A stretch of 60,073 nt of DNA from an uncultured Bacteroides sp. (GTDB lineage: Bacteria; Bacteroidota; Bacteroidia; Bacteroidales; Bacteroidaceae). Location: NCBI GenBank assembly GCA_944322355.1, contig CALUOT010000009.1, positions 1 through 60,073 of the forward strand, given 5' to 3'. Within the stretch, counting starts at the first letter, position 1; each line of letters begins with the position of its first letter. Below the pieces are notes generated by a model. It did no database searches. It saw only the letters and a list, made by a program, of their open reading frames with translations, and was not told where the DNA came from. Position numbers and translations under genes: made by a program. Positions 32,064 to 41,649 of this stretch are shown one piece after another.

Positions 32064-35000
32064 TTAGAACGCCGCATTGATACCGAAGATGAACGAACGG
32101 CTGCGCGGATAGGCACCAAAGTCCACACCCGGTGTCAACGGACTACGCATGTTGGACACTTCGGGGTCGAAGCCCGTATAGGGTGTCCAGGTCAACAGGT
32201 TATAGCCCGTGGCGTAGATACGCAGTTTGCTCAGTCCTATTTTGGCAATCAGCTGTTTGGGGAAGGTATAACCCAGCGTGACATTGGTCAGCTTCAGATA
32301 GGAAGCGTCCTCCACACCCCACGAATGGATGTATTTGTCGCCTTCCTCGTTGTCGCGGTAGGAAGCGATGGTCTTGCCGGCGTTCAGGGCAGCCAGTTCA
32401 GTCGGGTCGGTCACCAGTTCTCCCCGGTCGTTGACGGTTATCCAACGGTTGCTGCTGTTCATCACCTCCAGGCTGTTATAGTTCTCACGGCCTACTTTGG
32501 TCGTAACCAGCTTCGTGGCATTCAATACTTCGTTGCCATAACTGTACGTCAAGAAGATGCTCAGGTCGAAATTCTTGTAGCTGAATGTGTTGTTGATACC
32601 GCCGTAGAAAGTCGGAGTAGCATTGCCTATCACGGTTTTATCGTCCTCATCAATAGAGCCGTCCTTGTCCAGGTCCTTGAACTTCCAGTCACCGGGCTGT
32701 ACATCGTTCCGGCTGGCAGCCACACCCGGTTTTAAGGTGTAAGTCTGTGTAGAGGCATCGTAGGTGAAGTCGTCTACCTGATACAGTCCTTCGGTGACGT
32801 AACCATAGAATTGTCCCAAAGGTTCGTCCACGGCAATGCGGTGGGTACTCTGATTATAACCAAATTGAGCTTCATAGAGCTGCACCTCTTCACCGGTCAA
32901 GGCCTCTACTTTATTCTTGTAGTGCGAGAAGGTGACGGACGTGTTCCAGTTGAAGTCTTTCGTAGCGATATTCACCGTGTTAATCGTCAAGTCTACACCT
33001 ACGTTCTTCGTCTCGCCGGCATTGACCATCATGGTGGTGTAGCCCGATGAGTAGGGCAACTGGGCACTCAGCAACAAGTCGCTGCTTCGGTTGATGAAGA
33101 ACTCCGGAGAGATGGTGATGCGCTGCTCCAGAAAGCCGAAGTCCAGACCGAGGTTAAAAGTCTTGTTGGCTTCCCACTTCAGGTCTTCATTAGGAATCTG
33201 GTCGGAAGCATAACCGGGTACTAATTGTCCGCCCATGGCTGTGTTGAGCGAACTGAGCAATGCCAGGCTGTTGTAACTGCCGATGCGGTTGTTACCTGCC
33301 AGACCGTAACCGATACGGAACTTCAGATCGGAGAACACGTTGAGGTTCTTGATGAATTCCTCTTCGCTCAGCCGCCAGGCAGCAGATACAGCGGGGAAGT
33401 AGCCCCACTTGTTGTCCTTGCTGAACTTGGACGAACCGTCGGCACGCATCGTCGCGCTGAACAGGTACTTGCTATTGAAATCGTAATTGACACGAGCGAA
33501 GAAAGATAAAAGGTTATCGTCATCGTTCACATAGCTCTGCGCATTGGTAGGAGTTCCTGCTCCCATGTCATCCAGTTGGAAGTTATCGTTGGGCAGGTCG
33601 CCTACACCGGTCAGCACGTAGCGTTCCCAGCGGTGTACATACTCCTGGCCCAACTGGACAGTCAGGCGATGTTTCTTTTGGAGTGTCTTGTCGAAGGTAA
33701 AGACATTGGAGGTGGAGAAACTGCCGTCTTCCGTGTTGCGGATGCTGCCGTAGATACCGTTGCGACGTCCCATGATAGACTGGTCACCATAGAAGATTTC
33801 ACGGTGTTGCGTACGGTAGCGCATACCGGTCGTGTTGCGGAAGGTGAAACCTTTGAAGAAGGTATAAGTGAAGCCTCCATTGGCTTGCAGGGTACGTATC
33901 TCACGGTCATCTTTCTCTTCGGCGGCGTTGATGAGCGGGTTCTGCATCACATTGCCTTCTTCATCGGCCAGCAACGGGTCTTCCCCTTCCAGCAATTCAC
34001 TGTCGCTGCCCTGGATGCCGATGGTGGGACGGTATTGCAGGATTTGCGCCATCTTGTTGAAACGGGCGTCGGTGCTGCTTCCGTTCTCGGTGGTACCGTT
34101 ACCGGCCACACCTGCTCCGTAGATGCTACGGTAGTCGAACTGGAAACGTCCGTTCACACGCAACCTGTCGTTAACTTTACCGTCCACGTTCAGCGAGAGG
34201 TTATGACGCGAACTACCACTGTATATCATGGCTCCTTCATCTTTATTATAACTGTAAGCCATACCATATTTAATACGGTCGCTTCCACCGTTCACCCCTA
34301 CGCGGTAGTTTTGAGTCACGGTGGTACGTCCCATGGTCAGGTCCAACCAATCCAGTCCGCGGTCGGCATAGTTCTCGCCTATCTCCAGGAAGCTGCCGTA
34401 ACGGTTCTGCCAGGCAGCCATGGATGCGGCCGGGTCGGTGGCACGTCCCAGGGTACGTTCATAGTCGGCCAATACAAATTCTTCCGTGCTAAGTACATTC
34501 AGGCGGTTGGCCAGCTTGCGAACGCCTACATAAGCGTCAAAAGTGACAGTAGCCTTGCCTCCGTCATCCTTGCCACTTTTGGTGGTAATCAAGACTACAC
34601 CGTTGGCACCGCGTGCTCCATAGATAGCCGTGGCGGAAGCATCCTTCAATACGTCGATACTGGCAATGTCAGCCGGATCGAGGCTGGACATGCCATCCTC
34701 CGTCGGGAAACCATCGATGACGTAAAGCGGTTCGTTACTTTGGGTAATGGAGATACCGCCACGTACGCGGATGGATGATTCCGCACCCGGTTGTCCGTCG
34801 GTCTGTACCACCTGCACACCTGCCATACGTCCGGCAATGGCTTGCGATACATCGGATACCGGTGTCTGCGTCAGGTCCTCACTCTTGACGGAGGCTACCG
34901 AACCGGTCAGGTCCTTGCGTTTCATGGTGGCATATCCCACTACGACCACTTCCTCCAGCAATTGGTTGTCCGCCTGCATGGTGACATCTATCTGCTTCCG

Positions 35001-35264
35001 CCCCTTCACCGGCACCTCGATGGTCTTTAAGCCAATGAATGAGAATACCAATACATCTTTCGAGGCATCGTTTACTTGCAGTTTGTACTGGCCATTAATG
35101 TCCGTAATGGTACCCGTCCCCGTACCTTTCAGGGAGACGTTACCGCCGATGACTTCCAAGCCTTCGTTGTCTATCACCTTGCCGGTGACGGTAAGTTGCT
35201 GCGCACGGACGCCGGCGGCTATGCCGGTTATCAGCAGCAGTGCGATTATCAGTCTGTTTTTCAT
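32064..35264 (-). CDS. SusC-like TonB-dependent outer-membrane transporter
   Basis: 1066 residues. I place the start at 35264 (MKNRLIIALLL, signal peptide ending VRAQ) rather than the ATG ten codons upstream. Domain order: carboxypeptidase-like beta-sandwich (about 25-110, VTGKVIDNEGLEVIGGNV), TonB-dependent plug (about 120-230, with VVVGYATMKRKDLTGSV and ATAIYGARGANGVVLITTKSG), then a 22-strand barrel ending in SFIFGINAAF. It imports oligosaccharides using the proton motive force through TonB. The gene begins 26 bases after the PL21 lipoprotein gene. Confidence 0.97.
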   Translation of the reverse strand: MKNRLIIALLLITGIAAGVRAQQLTVTGKVIDNEGLEVIGGNVSLKGTGTGTITDINGQYKLQVNDASKDVLVFSFIGLKTIEVPVKGRKQIDVTMQADNQLLEEVVVVGYATMKRKDLTGSVASVKSEDLTQTPVSDVSQAIAGRMAGVQVVQTDGQPGAESSIRVRGGISITQSNEPLYVIDGFPTEDGMSSLDPADIASIDVLKDASATAIYGARGANGVVLITTKSGKDDGGKATVTFDAYVGVRKLANRLNVLSTEEFVLADYERTLGRATDPAASMAAWQNRYGSFLEIGENYADRGLDWLDLTMGRTTVTQNYRVGVNGGSDRIKYGMAYSYNKDEGAMIYSGSSRHNLSLNVDGKVNDRLRVNGRFQFDYRSIYGAGVAGNGTTENGSSTDARFNKMAQILQYRPTIGIQGSDSELLEGEDPLLADEEGNVMQNPLINAAEEKDDREIRTLQANGGFTYTFFKGFTFRNTTGMRYRTQHREIFYGDQSIMGRRNGIYGSIRNTEDGSFSTSNVFTFDKTLQKKHRLTVQLGQEYVHRWERYVLTGVGDLPNDNFQLDDMGAGTPTNAQSYVNDDDNLLSFFARVNYDFNSKYLFSATMRADGSSKFSKDNKWGYFPAVSAAWRLSEEEFIKNLNVFSDLKFRIGYGLAGNNRIGSYNSLALLSSLNTAMGGQLVPGYASDQIPNEDLKWEANKTFNLGLDFGFLEQRITISPEFFINRSSDLLLSAQLPYSSGYTTMMVNAGETKNVGVDLTINTVNIATKDFNWNTSVTFSHYKNKVEALTGEEVQLYEAQFGYNQSTHRIAVDEPLGQFYGYVTEGLYQVDDFTYDASTQTYTLKPGVAASRNDVQPGDWKFKDLDKDGSIDEDDKTVIGNATPTFYGGINNTFSYKNFDLSIFLTYSYGNEVLNATKLVTTKVGRENYNSLEVMNSSNRWITVNDRGELVTDPTELAALNAGKTIASYRDNEEGDKYIHSWGVEDASYLKLTNVTLGYTFPKQLIAKIGLSKLRIYATGYNLLTWTPYTGFDPEVSNMRSPLTPGVDFGAYPRSRSFIFGINAAF

Positions 35265-35290
35265 CTTATGGTGTATTTTATTATCATTCA

Positions 35291-37807
35291 TCATTGTACA
35301 TTCCTTGTTGAGATGACTTCTTGGTCGTTCATCTCCTGAAGCTGATACGTGCCGTCCACCTCATCGTACAACGTGGAAGCTTCGCCGGCATATCGGAAGG
35401 TGACTTCCTCCGTGCGGTGCGTCACGTTCAGCAGGGGCGTGAGGGCGGCGTCCAGCTCGGCTTCTATCGTCCAGTCGCCTATCGTGAAGGTGTTGCCCGT
35501 GCGGCGGATGACCTGCGGACTGTCTTCCTCGCTGTCGCCTACCTGAATGATGGACAGGTAGCGCGTGGAGGCGGTGCCATCGGTGCAGGCGGTCAGGTGC
35601 CATTGGTTGGGATACTCGGGTCCGGTCGTGGCGGGCGGCACAACGAATTGGTCGGTCTGCGACAGGCTGTAGTCGTCATCGCTGAACAGTTGCGCCACGG
35701 CAAAGAAGCCGCCTTCCGTGTCACTGGTACTCAACGTCCGGTCACTCTCCTCGATGCGAAACTCTGTGGGGCTGTGCAGCAACCAGTCCCAGCGGACGGG
35801 TTCGGAGGCCTCCAGTTCGTCGTAGATGACCACCGTGCGCGGATGAAGCATCAGCACATGGCGGCGGTATTTCGTGAGAGGCGTCTCGCCGAAACCGTTC
35901 TCCGGTGTCTGTTCGATGCCTGCTTGGGCAAAATAGCTAATCCACATGGGGTCTTCACTGATGCCGCTATACGCATTCGAGGCGTCGCCCAAGGCATAGC
36001 TGATGTGACTGCCGCCAAGGGCACGGGCGATGTAGCCGTAGCCCTTGGTGGAATAAGGCTGACCGATACCGTTCACCAAGATCGTATTGTGAGCGCGGCT
36101 GTGGCGGTAGGACATCAGATTGTGGGCATCGGCAAAGGCTTGGTAGTAGCCGGTGCTGCGGTACACATCGTGCCCTTTGAACAGGAGGTTGAAAGCGTTC
36201 TGGCTGGCCGTGGTATGGCTGCCCGAACCGAACGTACTGCTGCGGAACTCGAGGGCAAGGTCATTATCCGTGTCGCCCAAGTGGCTGTGCATGGACACTT
36301 CGCCCGTGTCGTGATGCCACACCATCTTGGCCGTGCTTTCGGGCAGGGAGGTTTCGTAAGTGCGGGTAGAACACATGCGGTAGAGACGCAACTCGTAATC
36401 GCTCTGCACCAGCGAGGAACACTGTCCGGCGTACCATCCGGCGTAACTGTCGCTTATTTCCCGTGCCAGATAGTCGGCAAAGGCAGCAGTCAGACGGTTG
36501 GGTTCATCGCCGCTTTCGCTGGAGTCGCCGAAGCCGGCGCTTTTCGACTCAGGCGGATTGGTATAGGTCAGAGCGCGTCCGGCATTGCGGTACCACGGAT
36601 GTTGCAGGAAGTCGAACCGGGCTACGTAGGAGAAGAGCAGCGGCATGTAGGCCAGTGTCTTGACGTTGGCAGGGAAGTAGCCCGTACCGTTGTGCCACAG
36701 GCCGTCGCGGTTGAAGCCGCCGGCAGGGGCGCGGGCTGTCCACAGTTCGTAGTAATATTCCAGGATGGGAAGTATCTCGTCGGCATAAGCCGTTTTGTCG
36801 TAGAGCAGGAAGGCGGCTTGCGTCAGGATGCGCATATTCTGCTGCCAGAAGTGATTGTCGAAGATGTGGTTCTCCTGGTAGCCACAGTTCTCGTTGTAGT
36901 AATAGCGGGCGGTGCGCATCATCAATGTCTCGGCGGCGGTGCGCTGGTCGGCGGTGAGGCGGTCATACAGCAGGTCGTAGGGGGCGGCGTGACACAAGGT
37001 GATGTTGCTGGCCGTGAAGTTGTCGAGGAAGAGTTGCGCGTCCGTGGGCGGCGTGGCGGACATGGCGTCCAGCATTTCTTCCAGTTTGTCGGCATACCGT
37101 CCGTCTTGCGTCAGGTAGTAGGCATGGTAGAGCCACGTGGCTTGTTGGCGCAGGGTCTCGGCGTTGGCGTATAGATCCATCGTGGTATAGTCGGTTTGCA
37201 GGGCGGTGGCGGCACGGGCGGTCAGTTGGCGGTACTCGGCGTGCGAAGCGACGTTCTCCCTGGCCTGGTTGATGGTGGGATTGAGAAAACAGTAGAGGCG
37301 CGGATGAATGCGGGGAGCGTTACTGAGGAAATCGCTGAAGGGCGGGGTGACGAACACAGGCGTTTCGGCCTTCACCTCGAAGCGGTACGTCTCGCTCCAG
37401 TCGCCGGGATTGGAACCGTCGGCGGCGGTCGAACGGAAACGCCAGTACCAGGTGCCGGCATCGAGGGCATGGTGCAGGTTGTAGAAACATCCCGCCTGCG
37501 GCTCGCTGATTTCGGTATCGGCTTCGGCAAAGTCCGCATCGGTCGAGAGCGCGAACTGCAACCGCTCGCCTGTCTTCATCGCTTCGGGGACGATGAACGG
37601 CGCGGGGTTCACCATCAGTTCGTTGGTCTCCTTGGGGTAGGGCATGGTGCGGATTTTGTCCTGGTAAGCGTCGGGCGCTTCGGCGGATTCTTCGGGCAGT
37701 CCGGGCTCCATGGCCGGCTCATCGTCCGAGCAGGCGTGCAGGGCGGTCAGCAGTCCGAAGGTCAGTATCCATCCCCATAGGCGGGGTTGCCAAGTGTTTC
37801 GTTTCAT
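35291..37807 (-). CDS. Heparinase II-like lyase (PL21-type), surface lipoprotein
   Basis: 838 residues from the start at 37807 (MKRNTWQPRLW). The longer frame back to 37972 only translates the repeat array. The signal has a lipobox, LHAC followed by SDDEP, and the acidic +2/+3 residues suit export to the cell surface. The N-terminal region (to about 500) resembles the heparinase II N-terminal domain, with HPRLYCF, ENHIFDNHFWQQNMRILTQAAF and WHNGTGYFPANVKT. The C-terminal half is the heparinase II/III beta-sandwich, with SHTTASQNAFN and RAHNTILVNGIGQ. It is homologous to the gene at 41650-44247. It would cut heparin or heparan sulfate outside the cell before SusCD import. It heads the row PL21-susC-susD-PL12. 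Confidence 0.88.
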   Translation of the reverse strand: MKRNTWQPRLWGWILTFGLLTALHACSDDEPAMEPGLPEESAEAPDAYQDKIRTMPYPKETNELMVNPAPFIVPEAMKTGERLQFALSTDADFAEADTEISEPQAGCFYNLHHALDAGTWYWRFRSTAADGSNPGDWSETYRFEVKAETPVFVTPPFSDFLSNAPRIHPRLYCFLNPTINQARENVASHAEYRQLTARAATALQTDYTTMDLYANAETLRQQATWLYHAYYLTQDGRYADKLEEMLDAMSATPPTDAQLFLDNFTASNITLCHAAPYDLLYDRLTADQRTAAETLMMRTARYYYNENCGYQENHIFDNHFWQQNMRILTQAAFLLYDKTAYADEILPILEYYYELWTARAPAGGFNRDGLWHNGTGYFPANVKTLAYMPLLFSYVARFDFLQHPWYRNAGRALTYTNPPESKSAGFGDSSESGDEPNRLTAAFADYLAREISDSYAGWYAGQCSSLVQSDYELRLYRMCSTRTYETSLPESTAKMVWHHDTGEVSMHSHLGDTDNDLALEFRSSTFGSGSHTTASQNAFNLLFKGHDVYRSTGYYQAFADAHNLMSYRHSRAHNTILVNGIGQPYSTKGYGYIARALGGSHISYALGDASNAYSGISEDPMWISYFAQAGIEQTPENGFGETPLTKYRRHVLMLHPRTVVIYDELEASEPVRWDWLLHSPTEFRIEESDRTLSTSDTEGGFFAVAQLFSDDDYSLSQTDQFVVPPATTGPEYPNQWHLTACTDGTASTRYLSIIQVGDSEEDSPQVIRRTGNTFTIGDWTIEAELDAALTPLLNVTHRTEEVTFRYAGEASTLYDEVDGTYQLQEMNDQEVISTRNVQ

Positions 37808-37904
37808 TGTATATATTTTTTGGAAGGTTATTGAAACCTTTTTGGGTTGAAGTTGTATGGCTGTGTTTAATATTTTAAATATCTTCCCCAGGGTTCTCTG
37901 ATCT

Positions 37905-38017
37905 CCTTCCAGAATGGCTTCTGAAGGGGGGACTGGAAGGTTACTAACATTCGGGTCTAAGGTTACTAACATTCCCCCTCTATGTTACTAACATTCGGCC
38001 CTTAGGGTAGTAACACT
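37905..38017. repeat. 22-bp-pitch intergenic array, word GTTACTAAC (copy 2)
   Basis: GTTACTAAC starts at 37940, 37962 and 37984, and GGTAGTAAC at 38006, exactly 22 bases apart. Spacers are CGGGTCT, CCCCCTC and CGGCCCT. The hairpin CAGAA/TTCTG (37910-37923) flanks it. On the reverse strand the stretch aligns without gaps to 9433-9545. It lies in the 37808-38206 gap, between the 3' end of a fimbrillin-like gene and the 5' end of the PL21 lipoprotein gene. I see no clear promoter there. Confidence 0.85.
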
Positions 38018-38144
38018 CTTTGGGGTAGATGATTCATGCTCGTTTGGTTTGTAATTTTATTTGTTCTGTATGGGTTTGCTTAGCGTGATAGAAGTCTTTC
38101 TATCTGTAATTAATTATCTTTGGTTCTTGCCGGGATTTGATAGG

Positions 38145-38173
38145 CCCCGAATTTCTGAGATAGAAATTCGGGG
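38145..38173 (-). terminator. Hairpin after the fimbrillin-like gene
   Basis: A perfect 12-base stem, CCCCGAATTTCT (38145-38156) with AGAAATTCGGGG (38162-38173), closes on five bases. It lies 33 bases after the stop at 38207. There is no strong T run after it on the minus strand, so termination is plausible but not certain. Confidence 0.5.
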
Positions 38174-38206
38174 TTATTATCAATCAATAGTAGTTCTGCT
38201 TTGAGA

Positions 38207-39766
38207 TTAGTCGGCAAAGATGGTTACGAAGCCAAAGATGTATGCAGAGGCTGAATTTGTAATGTTTTGAGCTTTCCCGTAAGTACCGTCTGTTATATTA
38301 TAAATAATGCCTCGTACCAAATTGTTTTCTACAACGCTGCTGCTTGCTAAGTAATAGTTGCTAGTATGTGTTGCCATCAGATTGGCTTTCAACGTTGCAT
38401 TGTCTGCACTATAGGCTAATGCATCCTCCAACTGAGTGATGGAAGGGATATACCAGTCACTGAGGTTGGCTCCTGTTAAATCAGTAAGTTCATTGTTATT
38501 AAAGAATGCATTGAATGCAGGATAATCACTTGCAGTATGGCTTGACATAGCTGCTTCGATGGCCGATGTAAATTCATAACCGCTATAATCAACAGCAGTA
38601 GCAGCCAGTTGAAGGTCTGTATCGTAGGTGTTTCCTAAAGCGGAACGGTCTGCTATTGCTTTGCTCAGTGAAATAGCATAAGCTTTTACTGTCTTACTAC
38701 CATAGTTGGAATTATCCGTTTTACCTGCCAATGCATATACTACAGCCACAGCAGAAGAAGCGTCAGTTACTTTCTCACCGGCAGCGTTGATGTAGTCACC
38801 TACTTTGAGTGCATTGGGATCGGCGGGTTCTTGTGTTTCATCATATTCACTGTCTATCACAATATCTACTTCAATAATGTTATCATCACCAGGTTCGTCG
38901 CCTCCACCATCTTCTTTTGGTACAAGATTTAAATGAGTGTTGCTGTCCAAGTTCTTCATTTCATCGGCAGTCAAGCTGAGAGTCTTGCCTGTCTCGTCCG
39001 TTGCGCTAGTGAATTTAATAGTTGAGTTCTTTGTAATATTATCTTCAACAAATACATAACAGAAGAATGAGTAGTCTCCGCTTGTCAATGCATCTATAGT
39101 CTCTGCTACATTATCTACTGTTGTTGGAGTCAAAGTCACTGCTTCTGCACAAGTTCCATTAGCTACATTGAACGATCTGGCTCCGTTGATATTGGGAGCG
39201 ATGATGTCCAGACCTTCCAATTTGGGTTCTGTTCTACGGACAGAGATACGGGTCAAGGGACGTTTTAACGTGATTTGGCTTGAAATACCACTGGCGGCTA
39301 CATTGGCACAGAAAGCATCAAGTGCTTCGTTATTAAATAGTGCTGTTCTTTTGTTCGACTGATATCCTACTGAAGTCAGCTTAGTAGCGTTGTAATATTC
39401 AACCTCACTACCGGTTGCTGTATAGTCGCTACCAATCACATAGTCTGCCCAAAACAGATAAGTTGCTACGCCTTCGGGTGCTTCAAATTCGAAGTTAGCT
39501 GCGCCGTTGACCACTTCGGCCTTTTCGTTGAAGCCATCAATCAGAGTACCGTCGGCATTTACAGCCTGTGCAATGCATCGCATAACGTGTCCGTCTACGT
39601 TCAATGCAGCACGAGTAGCGGGCTGCATGTCCGTTACGTTTACAGTCAGTCTTACAATGTTATCACCATTGTTACCACCATTAGTGGATAAAATCTCTTC
39701 TTGGCTGCAAGATGCGAAAAGCATCAAGCATACTGCCAACATTGAATACAATAAATTCTTTTTCAT
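38207..39766 (-). CDS. Fimbrillin-like lipoprotein (probable DUF6562-type domain)
   Basis: 519 residues. The lipoprotein signal ends LFASC-SQEE. The first third resembles proteins associated with Bacteroides type V pili: NIVRLTVNVTDMQPATRAAL, then FEAPEGVATYLFWADYV. A Gly/Asp/Glu hinge (EDGGGDEPGDDN) leads to VIDSEYDE and a second beta-rich domain of unknown kind, rich in Ala, Ser and Thr. The hinge and the IDSEYD motif recur at the C-terminus of the next gene upstream (39813-40871), so the two proteins share a modular origin. It may be a pilus subunit or tip. A surface glycan-binding protein of the nearby heparan locus is the main alternative. Confidence 0.7.
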   Translation of the reverse strand: MKKNLLYSMLAVCLMLFASCSQEEILSTNGGNNGDNIVRLTVNVTDMQPATRAALNVDGHVMRCIAQAVNADGTLIDGFNEKAEVVNGAANFEFEAPEGVATYLFWADYVIGSDYTATGSEVEYYNATKLTSVGYQSNKRTALFNNEALDAFCANVAASGISSQITLKRPLTRISVRRTEPKLEGLDIIAPNINGARSFNVANGTCAEAVTLTPTTVDNVAETIDALTSGDYSFFCYVFVEDNITKNSTIKFTSATDETGKTLSLTADEMKNLDSNTHLNLVPKEDGGGDEPGDDNIIEVDIVIDSEYDETQEPADPNALKVGDYINAAGEKVTDASSAVAVVYALAGKTDNSNYGSKTVKAYAISLSKAIADRSALGNTYDTDLQLAATAVDYSGYEFTSAIEAAMSSHTASDYPAFNAFFNNNELTDLTGANLSDWYIPSITQLEDALAYSADNATLKANLMATHTSNYYLASSSVVENNLVRGIIYNITDGTYGKAQNITNSASAYIFGFVTIFAD

Positions 39767-39812
39767 ATCACAAATGATTTAAAAGTTAATATTAAGTTGA
39801 TTTACAATTGTT

Positions 39813-40871
39813 TTAAATTATAGGTACTTCTATATCTATTTCATCATCATATTCGGAGTCGATACCGATTCCTCCTTCTTCGCCGGGTTCATCACCGCCG
39901 CCGGGTTCATCGCCTCCGCCTTGTTCGTCATTGGTGAGGAAACTGTCCCGCAAGATAGTATTTTTCCCACGTTCCAGCGTCACGTTGATGACGGAATTGG
40001 CAATGGTCACGCTATTCTCGTCGACGATTTCTACCTCCATGGGTACGGACGTGGTATCACCCGCTTCGACAAACACGTAGTCGAAGCCCATACGGAGCTC
40101 TTCGGTGCCTTCATCGGGCAGGCTGATGCGGGTGTTATACTGCATATACATTAGCGAGTGCTTAGGTACATCATCCAGCACGTTGTAGCCCATGGGAGTA
40201 TAGTCGCTGTACTTCAGGCGGGCGGTAAAGCTGGTGCCGGTCACTTCGCCATCGGCCACGCGCTGCAGGAAGGCGGCCACGTCGGTGGCTATCAGTTCGT
40301 AGCGTGCCACGGGACGGGTCAGTTCGATGTCGGCTTCTACGATGGCATCCCAGGTATCGGCATACGAGGTGAGGTCGAGCGTGGTGCGTCCGGCAAACAC
40401 GTCCTTGTATTCGGTGTTGCCCGTATGCGTGGCGCGGTTAGGAATGACGGGCACGAGGCTCGATGTATTGTAGTGGAGGTCTTCATCGGATGTCTCGGCA
40501 CTTACATAGTCGCTCCACACGGCCAATTCGTAGTTGCGGGCATGCAACTTCATGCTGACGGGCAGGGTGAGTTGGGTACGGTCGGTCACACTCTCCACGA
40601 AGGTTTGGCGTGCCACGGGCTGCCGGTTCAGGTAAGCTTCTACGATGAAACGGCGCAGGTATTGGTCGGTGGCAGTCACTTTCAAGTCGCCTGTTTCTTC
40701 TCCCCGGTCGGGCAGGGTGAGGTTGAGCGTGAGGTTGGCGTCAATGGTCACTTCAGTGGGGTCAATGCCCAGTTCACCATCGGCTGTCAGTTCGGGCTCT
40801 TCGTGCAGGGTGCAGGAAGCCAACAAGAGAATGGTGAAGATTTGACTAAATGCGAATCGGAATTTATTCAT
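39813..40871 (-). CDS. Fimbrillin-like lipoprotein, second copy (probable DUF6562-type domain)
   Basis: 352 residues. The lipoprotein signal ends LLASC-TLHEE. The core has the same plan as its neighbour: FIVEAYLNRQPVARQTF, NYELAVWSDYVS and YELIATDVAAF. The C-terminus is a repeated acidic hinge (GGGDEPG twice) and ends in IDSEYDDEIDIEVPII, matching the hinge of the 519-residue protein. Here the chain stops where the neighbour continues with a second domain. It lies 12 bases after the DUF3575 gene and 46 bases before the next gene, so the three form one operon. Confidence 0.7.
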   Translation of the reverse strand: MNKFRFAFSQIFTILLLASCTLHEEPELTADGELGIDPTEVTIDANLTLNLTLPDRGEETGDLKVTATDQYLRRFIVEAYLNRQPVARQTFVESVTDRTQLTLPVSMKLHARNYELAVWSDYVSAETSDEDLHYNTSSLVPVIPNRATHTGNTEYKDVFAGRTTLDLTSYADTWDAIVEADIELTRPVARYELIATDVAAFLQRVADGEVTGTSFTARLKYSDYTPMGYNVLDDVPKHSLMYMQYNTRISLPDEGTEELRMGFDYVFVEAGDTTSVPMEVEIVDENSVTIANSVINVTLERGKNTILRDSFLTNDEQGGGDEPGGGDEPGEEGGIGIDSEYDDEIDIEVPII

Positions 40872-40883
40872 GGCTCTTTCCTC

Positions 40884-41615
40884 CTAAAATTTATACACTA
40901 ACGTCACCCCTGCTTTGGTCGGTCCCCAGTAGTTGCGCTTGCGGGTGTCGATTTGTGCGCCGTTCTCTACATTATAATAGGTATTATACTTCATGTTGGC
41001 GTAACCCAAGCCGATGGTGAACTCGGCTCCCCAGTGTTCGCCTAAGGGCAGCTTGTAGCCGTAGCTCAGTCCGGCTCCCAACAGCGGGCGTCCGGTGTCC
41101 TGATAACGGGTATCGTCCCACTTCAAGTTGAACCAGGCGGCATGGGCGTGCAGACCGAAGAAGTGTCCGCGTCCCGTTTCGCTGCCCATCCACCAACGCA
41201 GTTCGGGCTGCAGGGCAACGGTGCGCACGGCATGTTCACGCTGTGCGTCCCACAGGCTCCATAGTACGGGGATGTCTACTGTCATGCGCGGATGTACCTG
41301 TACTTCGTAGTCGAGGTTGAGCACGGCAACGGCATCGTAGGCGATGTTGGTTTTCAGTGCCATGTAGCGGTCGGTCATGGTTCGTTCGGCCTTGGGGGCT
41401 TTCGCTTTCTTCTCTCGTTTTTCGGATACGCGCGCTTCTTCCCTGGCGGCGGGCTTGTCGCTCTTCTTTTCGGTATTTTTCTTGCCCGAAGTGAAAACAG
41501 CGGTCTCTTCCGGTGCGGCTGAGGTCTGGATGCGCGGCTTGGTTACCGACTGTGCCGCGGCCAGTGCGGGTAATGCCGCAAGGGCACCTATCAGCACGAT
41601 TCTGTTCAGTCTCAT
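40884..41615 (-). CDS. DUF3575 outer-membrane protein
   Basis: 243 residues from the start at 41615 (MRLNRIVLIGALAALPALAAAQ, a clear signal peptide); the longer frame to 41747 overlaps the PL21 gene. After a Lys/Glu-rich linker (about 45-85) comes the DUF3575-like body: ALKTNIAYDAVAVLNLDYEVQVHPRMTVDIP, HAHAAWFNLKW and GAGLSYGYKLPLGEHWGAEFTIGLGYA. It is probably a small beta-barrel. DUF3575 genes often accompany fimbrillin-type pilus genes, as here. It begins 34 bases after the upstream PL21 gene, so read-through from that gene is likely. Confidence 0.82.
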   Translation of the reverse strand: MRLNRIVLIGALAALPALAAAQSVTKPRIQTSAAPEETAVFTSGKKNTEKKSDKPAAREEARVSEKREKKAKAPKAERTMTDRYMALKTNIAYDAVAVLNLDYEVQVHPRMTVDIPVLWSLWDAQREHAVRTVALQPELRWWMGSETGRGHFFGLHAHAAWFNLKWDDTRYQDTGRPLLGAGLSYGYKLPLGEHWGAEFTIGLGYANMKYNTYYNVENGAQIDTRKRNYWGPTKAGVTLVYKF

Positions 41616-41649
41616 ATCTTTGTTTATTAACTTATTAATACTTAAAACT

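Noticed and set aside
35321-37174. 617-residue plus-strand open frame opposite the PL21 lipoprotein gene
   Set aside because: Antisense shadow of a well-supported gene in GC-rich DNA; no recognisable motif. The same holds for 33576-34778 opposite susC and 26895-28121 opposite lpdA.
37808-37972. N-terminal extension of the PL21 lipoprotein gene
   Set aside because: It translates the repeat array region and would bury the lipoprotein signal peptide that begins at 37807.
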